A stretch of 64,000 bases of DNA from Mesostigma viride (taxonomy: Eukaryota; Streptophyta; Mesostigmatophyceae; Mesostigmatales; Mesostigmataceae), in assembly GCA_009746045.1 (NCBI GenBank), contig RPFO01000412.1:346992-410991 (forward strand), in the 5' to 3' direction. The notes beneath the pieces are model-generated. The model was not told the DNA's origin, ran no database searches, and saw only the letters and a program-made list of their open reading frames with translations. The position numbers and the translations under genes are program-made. Positions 1-10,603 of the stretch are shown piece after piece (the stretch's first letter is position 1; each line of letters opens with the position of its first letter).

Positions 1-272
1 AAATACGCCGGAAAGGTATTGCTGTCACCGTTTCTATCGTCCGGCCTGATCGCAGTTTTTTCCAGCAAGAACGCTGCCGACACCTATCAAATGGCATTCC
101 CGCGAACCAAAAATTGGCCTGTATCATCTTTAGGACGTATAAAATCAATTCCCTGAGTTTGGTCAGAAAATTCGAACGAAAACGTAAATGCCATGCGTGG
201 GCGCAAGCCGCCATGGCCAGGTCGTCGTTTTCCGGAATGCACGTTGTACGTGAAAAAGTACCCTGACCCCTT
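1..272. other. No recognised feature
   Basis: I see no credible gene, LTR or repeat that continues elsewhere in the window. Short open frames on both strands have no recognisable motif. Confidence 0.4.
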
Positions 273-744
273 GTACACCCTCCGCATTGGTAGTTTTAAT
301 TCGGTTCAGCCGAAAGGCCCTTCGGAATTAGACAATAGCGTTTTATTGGTTGAAAGTGCTACTGTGCCCGCCCAATTAATTAATTATTAGTTTGTTTGTT
401 TGGTTACCGAACAACCGTTGCACTGGCTGCGAAATTTAATAATTCTTTGTTTGTTGACTTTGTTCTGTATAACCCAGCCGGATGCACTGCTCTTACGGCT
501 AGGAAAAGCACATTTTTCAGCCAGAGATTTAATATTTCTTTGTTTGTTAGCGAGAAAGCTGCACACGTGACAGGAAAATAATATTTATTTACACTTTCTT
601 TGTTTGTTTGGTAGCTTCAAAAACTACAGTTCACTACACTCGGGAATTAGTTAATTAAAATTCTTTTGTTTTATTTATCGTTTGCAGCTGGTCGGCGCCG
701 AGCCTCATAATTATTTAGTAAAACTACCAATGCGGAGGGTGTAC
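273..744. mobile_element. Foldback/MITE-like element, 26-bp TIRs
   Basis: Positions 273-298 and 719-744 are exact inverted copies of 26 bp, starting GTACACCCTCCGCATTGG. The 420 bp between them are AT-rich and non-coding and carry four copies of a TTTGTTTGTT-type motif (about 388, 440, 532 and 594). Two terminal inverted repeats around short non-coding DNA is the usual layout of a MITE. I could not see a clear target-site duplication, so the exact ends and the superfamily are open. Confidence 0.5.
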
Positions 745-947
745 TTTGACCGGCCAGAACACCTCTATAACTTTGTCAGAAGTATGCAAACCCTAGTACC
801 ATGCTGTGAGGAAAATTATAAACTTTCGATCTTCTCAGCTAAACGTTTCCTAATTCTCAACAGTTTTCGCGGCATTTGGTCCCCCGAGAAGGGGCCGACG
901 TGTCGGCTGTAACTCAGTTTTAGGCGGAAAATCGGCAGCCAGACCAT
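745..947. other. Unassigned spacer before gypsy A
   Basis: No motif recognised. It borders the point where the gypsy A RT frame ends, so it may hold the deletion or truncation junction of that element. Confidence 0.3.
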
Positions 948-1752
948 TTAGGGGTTAACGTCGGTAGGGGTAGGCCATTCCTGAATTGACTTAGTCTTGT
1001 CAGGGTCGGTAGCCACCCCGGCATCTGACAGGACGTGCCCTAAAAATGGGACACTCCTACCAGAGCGAACTTTAGCACGGCGCGCCCATAAAGAATTTTC
1101 AGCCATGATTTCTAATACTTTCTTTAAATCACGTAGGTGCGTTTCAAAATCAGGAGAATAAATAAGAATAAATAAGAGAATAAATAAGAGAATAAATAAG
1201 GATATCATAATAAATAAGGATATCATCTAAGTAAGCTTGAGCACAAGAACGGTCATGCTCAGATAAAGAAACAGAGGAGAAGGAAGGATCCTTTAAATCA
1301 GAGGACACTTGAGGGAGGTGAGAATTTCCCATAACAGGTCTAAGCACTTCATTCATTAACATTTGGAAAGAGGCAGGAGAGTTACAGAGTCCCATAGCCG
1401 CTACTCTAAACTGGTAATGCCCAAAAGGGGTAGCAAAGGCGGTTTTGTGGCAATCCTCAGGAGCTATACGTAGTTGCCAAAAACCATCCGCGCAATCTAA
1501 TACTGTGAAACAGGTAGAACCTTTAACCTTATTAAATATATCATCAATACGAGGTAGAGGGTATTTAGACTTCACAGTAATATCGTTTAACTTCCTATAA
1601 TCAGTAACTAGGCGAAACTTGCCATTTGGCTTAGGAACTAACAGGACACCAGCTGAGTAGGGGGAGTTACTAGGCTCTATCAATCCTGCTTCTAATAGTG
1701 ACACTAAAATCTGTTTTAGTTCCTTTAATTCGGTAGGGCCCATTCTATACAT
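948..1752 (-). pseudogene. pol: gypsy A reverse transcriptase fragment
   Basis: This is the N-terminal two thirds of a Ty3/gypsy RT. Visible in order: the EAGLIEPSNSPY/SAGVLLVPK entry region, DYRKLN, KYPLPRIDD, the motif A region with FTVLD, the MGLCNSPASFQ motif B, and a YLDDIL active site at about 1215-1235. Directly after the active site the frame runs into a repeated ATAAATAAG tract and shifts. The second open piece (948-1226) continues with the FLGHVLS region and ends at a stop. No RNase H or integrase follows. The copy cannot make a working enzyme. Confidence 0.85.
1153..1228. repeat. ATAAATAAG slippage tract in the RT active site
   Basis: Several tandem copies of a GAATAAATAA-type unit are followed by two copies of a GGATATCATAATAAATAA-type unit. 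They duplicate the codons of the DDILIYS motif on the minus strand, as expected from replication slippage within the RT gene. Confidence 0.7.
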
Positions 1753-1787
1753 CGGAGAGTGCGTAGGAACTGCACCGTCCTTGATAA

Positions 1788-2102
1788 CTACACGGTGTAA
1801 ACAGAACGAGGAGGAGGATAAGAAGGAGTCTTTTCTTCAAATACTTTTGAGGAATCTATCACAGCCATGTATCTTACTATTTCATTTTCAGTAAATCCCA
1901 CTCCTATTGTATCCACTGTATTTACATCTATATCCACACTATTATTAGTGATAGGTATCTCTTGTACTTCTAACTGAAGGAACATACATAATAGGTATCC
2001 ATATTCCTTTAGTTCAGATCGCAATTCGTCATTGGACATTAATACTTCAGGTATAGGTCTCACAGGAGGATCAACAGGTGTAGGAGGAGTAATATCTACC
2101 AA
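1788..2102 (-). CDS. gypsy A protease-RT linker segment
   Basis: This 104-residue open frame lies between the retropepsin and RT pieces of gypsy A and in the same orientation. It ends in the KTPSYPPPR stretch, which in gypsy polyproteins commonly lies just before the RT domain. It is therefore read as the connector of the pol polyprotein, separated from its neighbours by frameshifts or stops. No catalytic motif is visible. Part of the defective gypsy A copy. Confidence 0.5.
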   Translation of the reverse strand: MVDITPPTPVDPPVRPIPEVLMSNDELRSELKEYGYLLCMFLQLEVQEIPITNNSVDIDVNTVDTIGVGFTENEIVRYMAVIDSSKVFEEKTPSYPPPRSVYTV

Positions 2103-2113
2103 GGATAAATTTT

Positions 2114-2584
2114 CTAATCTATAATGACGTTCGGTACCCAGTAAGAGCTATCTGGAAACCAAATGACCATAGTATCATAATTAATAGTAATCTTATTATC
2201 CTGGTGCCAATCTAATCCTAGTAATACATCAGCTGTAGTGATAGGGCCTATAGTGGCCGTCAGGTTGACCGTACGTCCTTGTATGACCAGGGGAAGGGAC
2301 ACCGTACCCGGGGAATGACTGGTGCGACCGTCAGCATAATGGACAGTGACAGTTTTTGTGTGAGGGGTAGGGACTAGTCCTAAACGCCTAACTAGGGCCT
2401 CGCTCACAAAGGAGCTAGCCGCACCGCTATCCACTAACACAGAGACATTCAAGAGTTCATCAGCATGCAAGAAGGGGTCTACAACAGTATGAGGGACGGT
2501 TAAGCCACCATTCAAGAACATAAGAGGACGCACACGTAGTGGTAGGGATGATTCAGCTCCTACAGAGGTTATAAAAACAGGCAA
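2114..2584 (-). CDS. gypsy A retropepsin (aspartic protease)
   Basis: A retroviral-type aspartic protease cuts the Gag-Pol polyprotein during particle maturation. The catalytic motif reads VLVDSGAASSFVS near residue 50, followed by a flap-like region (VTVHYADGR) and the second-lobe signature ADVLLGLDW near residue 120. These three blocks in this order are typical of Ty3/gypsy proteases. The frame is 156 residues and intact in itself, but it belongs to a truncated element. Gag lies just upstream and RT downstream on the same strand. Confidence 0.8.
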   Translation of the reverse strand: MPVFITSVGAESSLPLRVRPLMFLNGGLTVPHTVVDPFLHADELLNVSVLVDSGAASSFVSEALVRRLGLVPTPHTKTVTVHYADGRTSHSPGTVSLPLVIQGRTVNLTATIGPITTADVLLGLDWHQDNKITINYDTMVIWFPDSSYWVPNVIID

Positions 2585-2627
2585 GCAAAAATTATTATCT
2601 GGGGTACTATCTAAGGACCTGTCCAGG

Positions 2628-3550
2628 TTACCCCCGGCTGACAGGCCTACTGTTCCCCCTCCCCCCCAAATCCATAGGAACTAACCCCGAAGAAGACCCT
2701 GGCGGAAAAGCCACTGCTGGAGGGTCACGAGGGATTGAAGAGGGTGCGGGAGCCTGATTATCATAGGGGAACCCTGGGGATCCTGTCTGCACAGCATTCA
2801 GCCTACTAGGGGTAGCTGAAGGAATGCGTCCTGAAGTGGGACGAATAGGAGCACGCTGAGGGGTACGAGGAGGGCGAGCGTCGGGATGAGGGGGAGCACC
2901 CGAAAGGAACTTGGGGCACTCACGTTTAAGATGACCTACTTCCTTACAATGATAGCAGGTGATATGAGAGACATCCAGAGCTGAAAGGTCAGTCACACAA
3001 ATATCTAATTCTTCTACATAGGAGTTCTCCTCCTCAGGGGTAAGGCTAATATTATTAATACGGGAACGGGTAGGAAGAGAAGGCGTGGAGAAGAAATCTG
3101 CTACTCGTAAAAGATGCTGGCGCACATGCTTGAGGGGCAGGTCAGTAAAACGGTAGGCAGAGAACTGGCGCTTGACTTCACGCAATAAGGGTCTACTGAG
3201 GCCCTGAAGGAAGCGGGCACGTACTTCTGCACCCGACAAATCCCTAATTCGTACCATCTGGCATCAAACTCTTTCATATATTCTTTGAAGGATTTGGTAC
3301 CCTGCTGCAAGGTACCAAAGGCTAATCTATCCTGCCAATCTGCATCGGGAGGGACTAAATGGTTCTCTAAACGCTTAAACAATTCTGCTACAGAGTTTGG
3401 GTAGGCATGAGAGGCAAGAGACTCACACTGGATGAGGTTAGCAAGCTCAGGAGTAATGCAGGTAGTAAGATAATGAGGAACTAGTACAGCATCAGAGAGG
3501 CGCCACCTATTGTGGTTCTGCCAGGACTCTGTGTTCTGGGTGAGCAACAT
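2628..3550 (-). pseudogene. gag: gypsy A Gag, capsid and zinc-knuckle part
   Basis: Two overlapping frames (3101-3550, then 2628-3257) carry the retrotransposon Gag core and a single CCHC knuckle, CYHCKEVGHLKREC, at about 2925-2965. The core (W..L.....L.P, ...E.L..HAYPNSVAELF..., FGTLQQGT) parallels the Gag of the gypsy C element at 51698-53686 block by block. The shift between frames lies near 3250. After the knuckle follows a Pro/Arg-rich tail. The knuckle would bind element RNA in the particle. Confidence 0.75.
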
Positions 3551-4299
3551 AATGAAGTGAAAAACTGTTGAGGGGTAGACTTGACATCCAGCTTAGGAAG
3601 GTTGGCAAAGAGGGGAAGAGCAGGAGGCTTAGGGGGATTAGAAGAATCAGTTTTTCCCATAGGGCCACTATCTTCCACTGCTACATAAGCGGGATAGAAG
3701 GAAGGGATAGGAAAAGTTTGGGTAGGGGTCTAGAGGGAGCCACCGTTTCAGGATGGTGCCCATAGGAGAAGGGGACAGTATATTGCTCACGAAGAGAGGA
3801 ATAGGCAAAATGATCATAATTCCTATCATCTAGGGGCATGGTACTGAAATCATTGTTAACTTCTAAATCAGCCACACGGGTAGGGACCTGGGCAGCCTCA
3901 TAGGCCGTCTCTGGGTAGGACCAGGAAGCAGGTGGGTAAAAGGGAACTGCACTAGGGCGCCCAGAAGGGCCGACAGGGGCAGAGGTACGACCCGTGTTAA
4001 AGGCAGGCATGGAAGGCACAGGGTGGGAAGGAGGCCTAGAAGCATTGTTAGTGAGTGAGGACCTGCTGGAGGGGTGAGCCAAGGTTGCAGAAGGGGCAGG
4101 GGCCTGGTTCACAGCAAAAGAGGGTTCATCACTAAATCTGACTTGTGAGAAACGTTGTTCATAGGTAGGTGGGGTAATTGAGGGACGACGGCGACCACCA
4201 GCAACAGGAGAAGGAGGTGAGGTACGCAGAATACCTTGAGGGGTAAGATGGTGTACCGTTTCCAAGGAGTCCCGTCGGTCACCACGAGTATTGTTATTG

Positions 4300-4331
<32 letters not shown>

Positions 4332-4370
4332 GGTAGGTATAGGCGACATATCTCCACCCACTGGATCCAT
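3481..4370 (-). pseudogene. gag: gypsy A Gag N-terminal part
   Basis: The frame 3681-4370 (229 residues) starts with a short leader followed by an Asn run encoded by an ATT/GTT repeat and continues Pro/Ser-rich, with no fold I recognise; 3481-3678 continues in another frame into the Gag core. This matches the layout of the gypsy C Gag, where a long disordered, repeat-rich N-terminus precedes the conserved core. At least one frameshift separates the pieces. Confidence 0.55.
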
Positions 4371-4462
4371 CTTTAATTACGTAAAGGAATAGGAATCTAG
4401 AAGAAAGCAACAAAGGAAAAAGGAAAAACCTTGAAGGTCTGAAGCAAGGAACAAAATTAAAA

Positions 4463-4684
4463 TCAATCCTTTTTAACAACAGTAATGGATAGGGAACCAA
4501 ACTCCAAAGTGAGAGGAGTATCTGAAGCAGATGCAGATGCAGCCCGTTTAGGGGGAGAAGAAGGAGGGGTAGCAAAGACTAGAGCTTCTACTGGAGGACG
4601 ACCATGAGGAATAGGGCGTACATGCAGGCCTAAATCTGTTTGGCTATGATCTATAAGGAACTGCTGAGCTTCTTCGAAGGACAT
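4463..4684 (-). CDS. Small ORF upstream of gypsy A gag
   Basis: A 73-residue frame lies in the leader between the LTR and gag and in the same direction. The middle is Pro/Ser/Ala-rich. I do not recognise it. It could be a short upstream ORF or the displaced start of Gag. Confidence 0.3.
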   Translation of the reverse strand: MSFEEAQQFLIDHSQTDLGLHVRPIPHGRPPVEALVFATPPSSPPKRAASASASDTPLTLEFGSLSITVVKKD

Positions 4685-5381
4685 AAATTTCTTATACCTA
4701 ATTACGTTGTATACACGATTCTGAACGATTTCCTAGCGTCGGACCAAGAAAGGAAAATGGAGGACCATTGAGGCGTAATCACTACGTAATATTTAGCTAG
4801 ACTATTATCGCTAGAAGAATGGGAAGGAGCAGTAAAAGATCGCCGCTGGCTCATGGTAACGCACCTGGTAGGTCTTGAGTAGTCAAATGAGGAGAACGAG
4901 GAGAAGGCGACTTATCTCGGGTGTCTGAAACCGAACCAGATTGACGACGCACGCAGGGACGAGGTTTCCAGCGCCAGGTGGTCGTAAGTATCCGGTTTCA
5001 AGAATTCTGCGTCCGGCGATGGGTCGTCTAAATACAAAGCAGGCAAGATGCAGAAAAAGTGTAATCTACGAGACGCTAGCCGTCTCTCTACGTAGAACCA
5101 AAACCATCATCTGTCTACGACAGTAAGCAACATTTCTCAGGAAAACAAAACGAGGAAAAGGAGCTATCTATAAAAGGATTTTCCGCTTCAAGCAGGTCTA
5201 TCTTCTAGGCAGGGCGTGTCCTGAATCAGGCAGCACTACCCCCCCAGCTCGCAGGCGACCCGCCCATTACCTGTCAAGTAGGTGTCGTCTTCATTTTCCC
5301 AGCCGCGGAAGGGTTGATTCAATGACGTATGTTGCAAAGGATCGTCGTCTCGCTCTCTATCTAAACTACCTCCGAGTCCAT
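4685..5381 (-). other. gypsy A leader with putative primer site
   Basis: This is the untranslated leader next to the LTR. Reading the minus strand from 5381 gives TGGACTCGGAGGTAG, a plausible tRNA primer-binding site. It is a looser match to the TGGTATCGGAGGTTTG site used by other elements here. The block 5205-5280 recurs at 13495-13575 in the related non-autonomous element. An Arg/Gly-rich open frame at 5236-5550 overlaps leader and LTR and is probably not a gene. Confidence 0.5.
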
Positions 5382-5957
5382 TGTTACGCCGCAAGCCTCG
5401 GCCGCCACCTCTACCTCTACCTCTTCTGATGCTACCTAGACTAGTAAGGCCGCCTCTAGTTAAACCCCTAGCGAAAGACGAACGAGACGATCCAGATCTC
5501 AATGCATTGACATATGTACTACTGTAATATGCCATAGGCCATTTAACCAAACCCGTTTACTCCAGGAATAGAGGAAGGAAACACAACTACACTGCCGTGA
5601 CCCAAGCCTATATGTGTTAATTCATTTAACACACGCCGAGTGACCACACAAGGAGTGGAACGTGCATAAATGGTCACCAACGGTCCAACAGGCTCGGGCC
5701 GACCTGGCCCTCGCCTGCCGAAACACAGAAACACAGGCAGGTGCACAGATGCACGCCGGTCCACTACATTCTACCAAAGGATAAGGACCACTAATAAAGT
5801 ACGCGGCGCGGCGCCCAAAGGCACCCAATATACCACAGTACTGTTACGAGGACAATCATGTCCCAGCTAGAACTACACGTAAACCTAAGAACAACCGAGG
5901 CCAAGGACCTAATTTACGTCCGTAACTACAACGAATTGTTACGCGACGTTACTAACA
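5382..5957 (-). repeat. gypsy A LTR (576 bp)
   Basis: The repeat begins TGTTACG and ends TAACA, which gives inverted ends. Its length equals the LTR at 11737-12312, and several blocks match, including the final part GTTACGCGACGT. It is the 5' LTR in minus orientation; the partner LTR is missing. Confidence 0.7.
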
Positions 5958-6429
5958 CCACACTCCAGATGATGCCTAGCTTTATTTGGTTATGTTGTGC
6001 CCATGCAGGGAGTAACTCTCTGCTGAGACGCCATGCCCTAGCTTTTGTATAGCTATGCTGATCTTCCCCCCCATGACAGGCTCCCCCTTCGCTGGGCATA
6101 GCTTGAAGATCATGGGGATGCAAGTGCCTTGGTGCACCTAGAGCAAGGGTCCTTTACTACATCCCCACCCTTGCAGGAAGTAGCTTAGGATGTATGATAG
6201 GCCATATGCCCCCTCTCAAGGGCTATGTGCTACATATATACTCCCAACGGATTTCTGCTGTAAGTAATTATATTTTTAATATATACTCCCAACGGAGTTA
6301 TGTTACAATTCAATTCAATTCAATCCATTCCATCCCATGTTCCCCTCCCACTGGGGACTTATGCTCACGTGACACAATCACGTGTCTATTAATTAATTAA
6401 TTATTATTAATTAATTAATTATTAATAAT
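5958..6429. other. Repeat-rich spacer
   Basis: No gene is seen. It holds two copies of ATATACTCCCAACGGA (about 6237 and 6285) around an inverted copy of the CTTACAGCAGA motif found at LINE 3' ends (10590, 18200 and 18410). A short ATTCA microsatellite lies at about 6308-6340 and a TTAA-rich tract at 6390-6445. Confidence 0.5.
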
Positions 6430-8960
6430 ATATATATATATTCATTGAGAATGATAAATTACGGAGGTGAGATTGGCATGCAACATAAGGAAAACCCCGA
6501 CAAGAAGGAGAACCCTGAGAAATTAATAGGAATCTGACACGGACATCCAAGGATCACGCCAGCTGCACAAGGTACAACTATGTATCACAAAACTACGACA
6601 CGCAGCAACATCGCTGCCGGCCCACCATGCATGCAGGCCTGGGAGGGATCTACACCGCATGGGTCGCGATGAAGTCGGCCCGGGTGCGGCGGAATACTAC
6701 TAACACCTCAGCCTAGGTGCGAGTGAGGGCGAGTGACAGGCGCTGCCGCCTTAATACGAGGGCCACGTGCGGGCAGACCATGGGGCGGTCTGACCCGCGA
6801 GGTTGAGGCGGTCTTCACGGCGCTGGCAGCACTCGTGGAAAAACTCCGCCGTCTTGGGGCCTATGGCCCCGAACTCCTCAAGGACAAAGGGGATGACCCG
6901 GTGGGGCCCCACAGTGCCGTAGGAGGCAAACTTGTCGCGCTAAGCCACTGACAGCGGCAGCAGCGCCGGCATCCACAGCCGCCCGGAGGATGTGGCGACC
7001 GGAGAGCGGCCGAGCCACGGAGACATCGATGAGCAGGTGACATGCAACCCTGCCCATCGTAGTCAAGCACTGTAATGTCGGGGCGGTGGTTGGGTGAGTA
7101 GAGGGCGGCCCCATCTGCGTTCTCGCACTTGATGGTGGAGTGGGGAAGGACCGACCGAACCATCACACACACCACCTGGAGGAGCGCGGTATGGAGATAG
7201 AGGAACCTAGCTGTTCTGGTTCTGCTGGCCGCCCATGCCGGCACGCGATCGATGTAGTGCATGGGTGAAAAAAATGCAGCTGCCGCAGGACGCACCCGCC
7301 GTGATGAGAGGTTGCGGGGCAAACAGCTGGTGGCGATTTCAAATGTAATGTAAACATAGTGTTTAATATAACAGTTAATATAAGTTTAATAATATAATTA
7401 ATTAATACAACAGAAAGTTTCCTGCTGGCTGCCCAATCTGTTCGATATTTCCACTCAAGTCGCTCCCTGCAAACAAATGCAAAGAAATCGAATTTGGACG
7501 AAAAGCTGTAAGGGTGTTCCAGCATATTTCAAAGTTTATCAATCAATGGTCCCAACCCATTGAAGGGGCCCAACCATTCTGTAAGCCCAAACAACAAATC
7601 CAAGAAGTCCAATACTAAGCATAGCGTAAACCATACCTAAATAGGGGCGATGGCGTAAAGGGCCGGAACCAGCGTGAACAAAGGGTTCATGGGGAGGGCG
7701 CGCAGGAATGCAGCCCCCACGCTCCCCTCAAGGGAAACGGAGTGAAGCCAAGCCTTCTCCTGATCGTTCAAGCTCGCATGCAGACCCATCCATGCAGTCG
7801 GCACAGTGTAGTATACCCGCGTAGTTCTTTAATTGTTGTTTTTCATGAATGCAGGCAGGGAAGACACTAGCACTGACGACAGTGGACACGCCGGGTGTGC
7901 CCCGGGGCAGGCCGACGGTGGACGGCCTGGGCGGGGCGGACGAGGTCGCAGGCCTGCTGGATCCCGAGGTAAGAATCCTGCACAGCCTGCACGTAGGGGA
8001 AGGGGGATGGGGTGACCAAGTCGGGGATGGCGCCGGCGCTGACGGCGCTGGGGACCAACCGGCGGATCTCCGCCCAGGCCTGAGCAACAGAGCCAATTAA
8101 GCTAGGCGGCAGGGGCGAGGCGAGCGGCGCGGGTGAGCCCACACCCGCCCATGCAGCAGGGGATCGAGGGTGGCCAAGCGCATGGCCGGAGTGAGCTGGC
8201 GCAGGCTAGGGCCGGGGAGGAGCCTGCAAGGCGGCCTGAATGCGCTTGTCGTGGCCGCCCCCCGGGGCAAGCCGCACCGAGTGGGGGGGGGCGCCACAGA
8301 GCCAGTACGTGAACCACCCGCGGGTGGGCGCAAAACCAGAGGAGGAGCCCTTTGGTCTGCATGGGGGTCCTTGAGGCGCTCAAGTCTCGAGGACATGGGT
8401 GCGCTGTTCCACGGTGGCCCAGCGGAGCTCCTCTTCGACGTAGTCAGGGTCACCCACAGGGACGCCCAGGCTCGAGAACTGAACCACGCGCCTGCGCCAA
8501 TGCCCCCGGGATAGCCGCGGGGATCGAAGCCATGCAGAGCAGTCCCCCTGGGGCGAAAAGACTGCATGCACACTTGGGGAGGGTGGGCTGAAGGTTGATG
8601 GCCGCCAATGTGGCCACTTCAAGCTAGGGCAGCCAGGGCGGCAACCACAGCGCAGGCCGGGCCAAGGGCATGGATATCGTCCATATAGGCGAGGATCGAT
8701 CGAGCACGACATCTGGGTGCGCAGCGTGGATACCTTGGAGAGCCTGGTGCAGCGGGGCGGACAGGTAAAAGGGGCCGAGGGGGTCGCATTGCTGGGTCCC
8801 CGTGGCAGCGCCGGAGGCGACGTCGGCGAACGTCCCAAACTCCATGAGGAAGGAGAGTTGAGTGGGTTCGCCGTATCAGCTGCCCAGTGCCCACGCAAGA
8901 AGGTCAGGGAGCGCCTCGCCGACGGCCAGTCAAAGATGCTCCTGCCTTGGTGACAGCATT
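6430..8960 (-). pseudogene. RLE-type LINE 3' half, left inverted copy
   Basis: On the minus strand, broken frames encode the C-terminal half of a non-LTR retrotransposon protein of the same family as 18545-21279. From upstream to downstream: an RT remnant with the DPLGPFYLSAPL motif near 8770, the MGGCGLTRAAR region near 8140, and an endonuclease-like region with NHRPDITVLDYDG near 7080. Frames change many times, so it is dead. A 308-bp insertion (7338-7645) splits it. The 3' terminal region near 6440-6540 is the inverted match of 10480-10600. Confidence 0.75.
7338..7645. mobile_element. 308-bp AT-rich insertion in the left LINE copy
   Basis: The right LINE copy runs through this site without a break at about 9637-9645. 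In the left copy AT-rich non-coding DNA intervenes, flanked by GGCGAT on both sides (7332-7337 and 7646-7651). The flanking GGCGAT looks like a 6-bp target duplication. No TIR or gene is visible, so a SINE or a short MITE-like insertion is possible. Confidence 0.4.
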
Positions 8961-8999
8961 GAACGCATTAATTGTGGCAATCCACCCGTTCAGCGCCAC

Positions 9000-10603
9000 A
9001 TATATGTGCGGCTTGCCGCGGAAGGCCACGACGAGCGCATTCAGGCCGCCTTGCGGGTGCTCGACCTGCCCGGCCCTAGCCTGCCAGCTCACTTCATGCG
9101 CTTGGCCACCCTCCCCTGCCGCATGGGCGGGTGTGGGCTCACCCGCGCCGCCCGCCTCGCCCCCGCCGCCTTCCTTAATTGGCTCTGTTGCTCAGGCCTG
9201 GGCGGAGATCCGCCGGTTGGTCCCCAGCGCTGTCAGGGCCGGCGCCATCCCCGACTTGGTCACCCCATCCCCCTTCCCCTTTAATTGTGCAGGCTGTGCA
9301 TGATTCTTACCTTGGGATCCAGCAGGCCTGCGACCTCGTCCGCCCCGCCCAGGCCGTCCACCGTCGCCTGCCCGGGGGCACGCCCGGCATGTCCACTGTC
9401 GTCAGTCCTAGTGTCTTCCCTTCCTGCGTTCATGAAAAACAACAAAAGACCTAGGCGGGTGTACTACATAGTTAGTGCCGACTGGATGGGTCTGCTGCAT
9501 GCGAGCTTAAACGATCAGGGGAAGGCTTGGCTTCACTCCGTTTCCCTTCAATGAGGGGAGCCTCAGTGGGGGCCGCATTCCTGCGCGCCCTCCCCATGAG
9601 CCCTCTGTTCACGCTGGTTCCGGCCCTTTTAATACGCCATCGCTCTCCGCCACCAGCTGTTTGCCCCGCAACCTCTCATCACGGCAGGTGCGTCCTGCGG
9701 CTGAGCTGCGGGCTTGCTCTCGATACTACTGGGACGCACTACATCGTGTGCATGGGTGGCCAGCAGGACCAGAACTGGTTCCTCTATCCCCATACCGCTC
9801 TCCTTCGGGTGGTGTGTGCCATGGTTCGGTCGACCAAACCATGGAAAGACCGATCGGTCTTTCCCCACTCCACCAGCAAGTTCGAGGACGCAGATGGGGC
9901 CGCCCTCTACTCACCCAACCACCGCCCCGACATTACCGTGCTGGACTACCGGACGGGCAGGCTGGGTTGCCACCTGCTCATCGATGTCTCCGTGGCTCGG
10001 CCGCTCTCCGGTCGCCACATCCTCCGGGCGGCCGGCTGTGGATGCCGGCGCTGCTGCCCCGGCGCGCTGTCAGTGGCTGAGCGCGACAAGTTTGCCTCCT
10101 ACGGCACTGTGGCCGGGGCCCCACCGGGTCATCCCCTTTGTCCTTGAGGAGTTCCGGGCCATGGGCCCCAAGACAGCGGAGTTTTTCCACGAGTGCTGCC
10201 AGCGCCGTGAAGACCACCTCGACCTCGAGGGTCAGACCGCCCCGTGGTCTGCCCGCACGTGGTCCTCGTATTGGCGGCAGCGCCTGTCACTCGCCCTCAC
10301 TCGCACCGTGGCTGATGTGTTATTCCACCGCGCCCGGGCCGACGTACTTTGTCGCAACCCATGCGGTCTAGATCCCTCCCAGGCCTGCATGGTGGGCGCC
10401 GGCAGCGATGTGGCTGCGTGTCGTAGTTTCAATTGTGATGTAGTTAGTTGTACCTTGTGCAGCTGGCGTGATCCTTGGAATCATGTCCGTGTCAGATTAC
10501 TATTTCTTCGATCAGGGTTCTTCTTCTTTTCGGGGTTTTCCTAATGTTGCATGCCAATCTCACCTCCGTGATTTATCATTCTTCATGAATATATATATTA
10601 AAA
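9000..10603 (+). pseudogene. RLE-type LINE 3' end, right inverted copy
   Basis: On the plus strand this encodes the C-terminal part of the same LINE protein as the left copy, in shifting frames: MGGCGLTRAARLAPAAF at about 9123-9175, a cysteine-rich stretch near 9700, the NHRPDITVLDY endonuclease-like motif near 9915, LIDVSVARPLSG near 9975, and the WSARTWSSYWRQRL tail near 10250. The 3' end is AT-rich (10585-10605) and includes the motif CTTACAGCAGAG shared with 18200 and 18410. Multiple frameshifts make it a pseudogene. Confidence 0.75.

Larger units (their letters stand above)
948..5957 (-). mobile_element. Truncated Ty3/gypsy element (gypsy A)
   Basis: Read on the minus strand this is LTR (5382-5957), primer site, leader, gag, CCHC zinc knuckle, retropepsin and the first part of reverse transcriptase. 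RNase H, integrase and the second LTR are missing, so the element is cut off at about 948. The 576-bp LTR has the same length, the same TGTTACG...TAACA ends and similar internal blocks as the LTR of the element at 11737-15691, so the two belong to one family. Gag is broken into several frames. The copy is defective. Confidence 0.85.
6430..10603. repeat. 4-kb inverted duplication of a LINE 3' end
   Basis: The left arm (6430 to about 8270) and the right arm (about 9000 to 10603) are diverged inverted copies. Their outer ends match closely (for example GAGGTGAGATTGGCATGCAAC at 6464 against its complement at 10540-10575). The left copy extends further upstream in RT (8270-8960) than the right. 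Two LINE insertions facing each other, or one inverted duplication, would both explain it. Confidence 0.7.

Noticed and set aside
5236-5550. Arg/Gly-rich protein gene on the minus strand
   Set aside because: The frame crosses the border of the gypsy A LTR and leader, and its Arg/Gly run comes from a simple repeat at 5400-5430.
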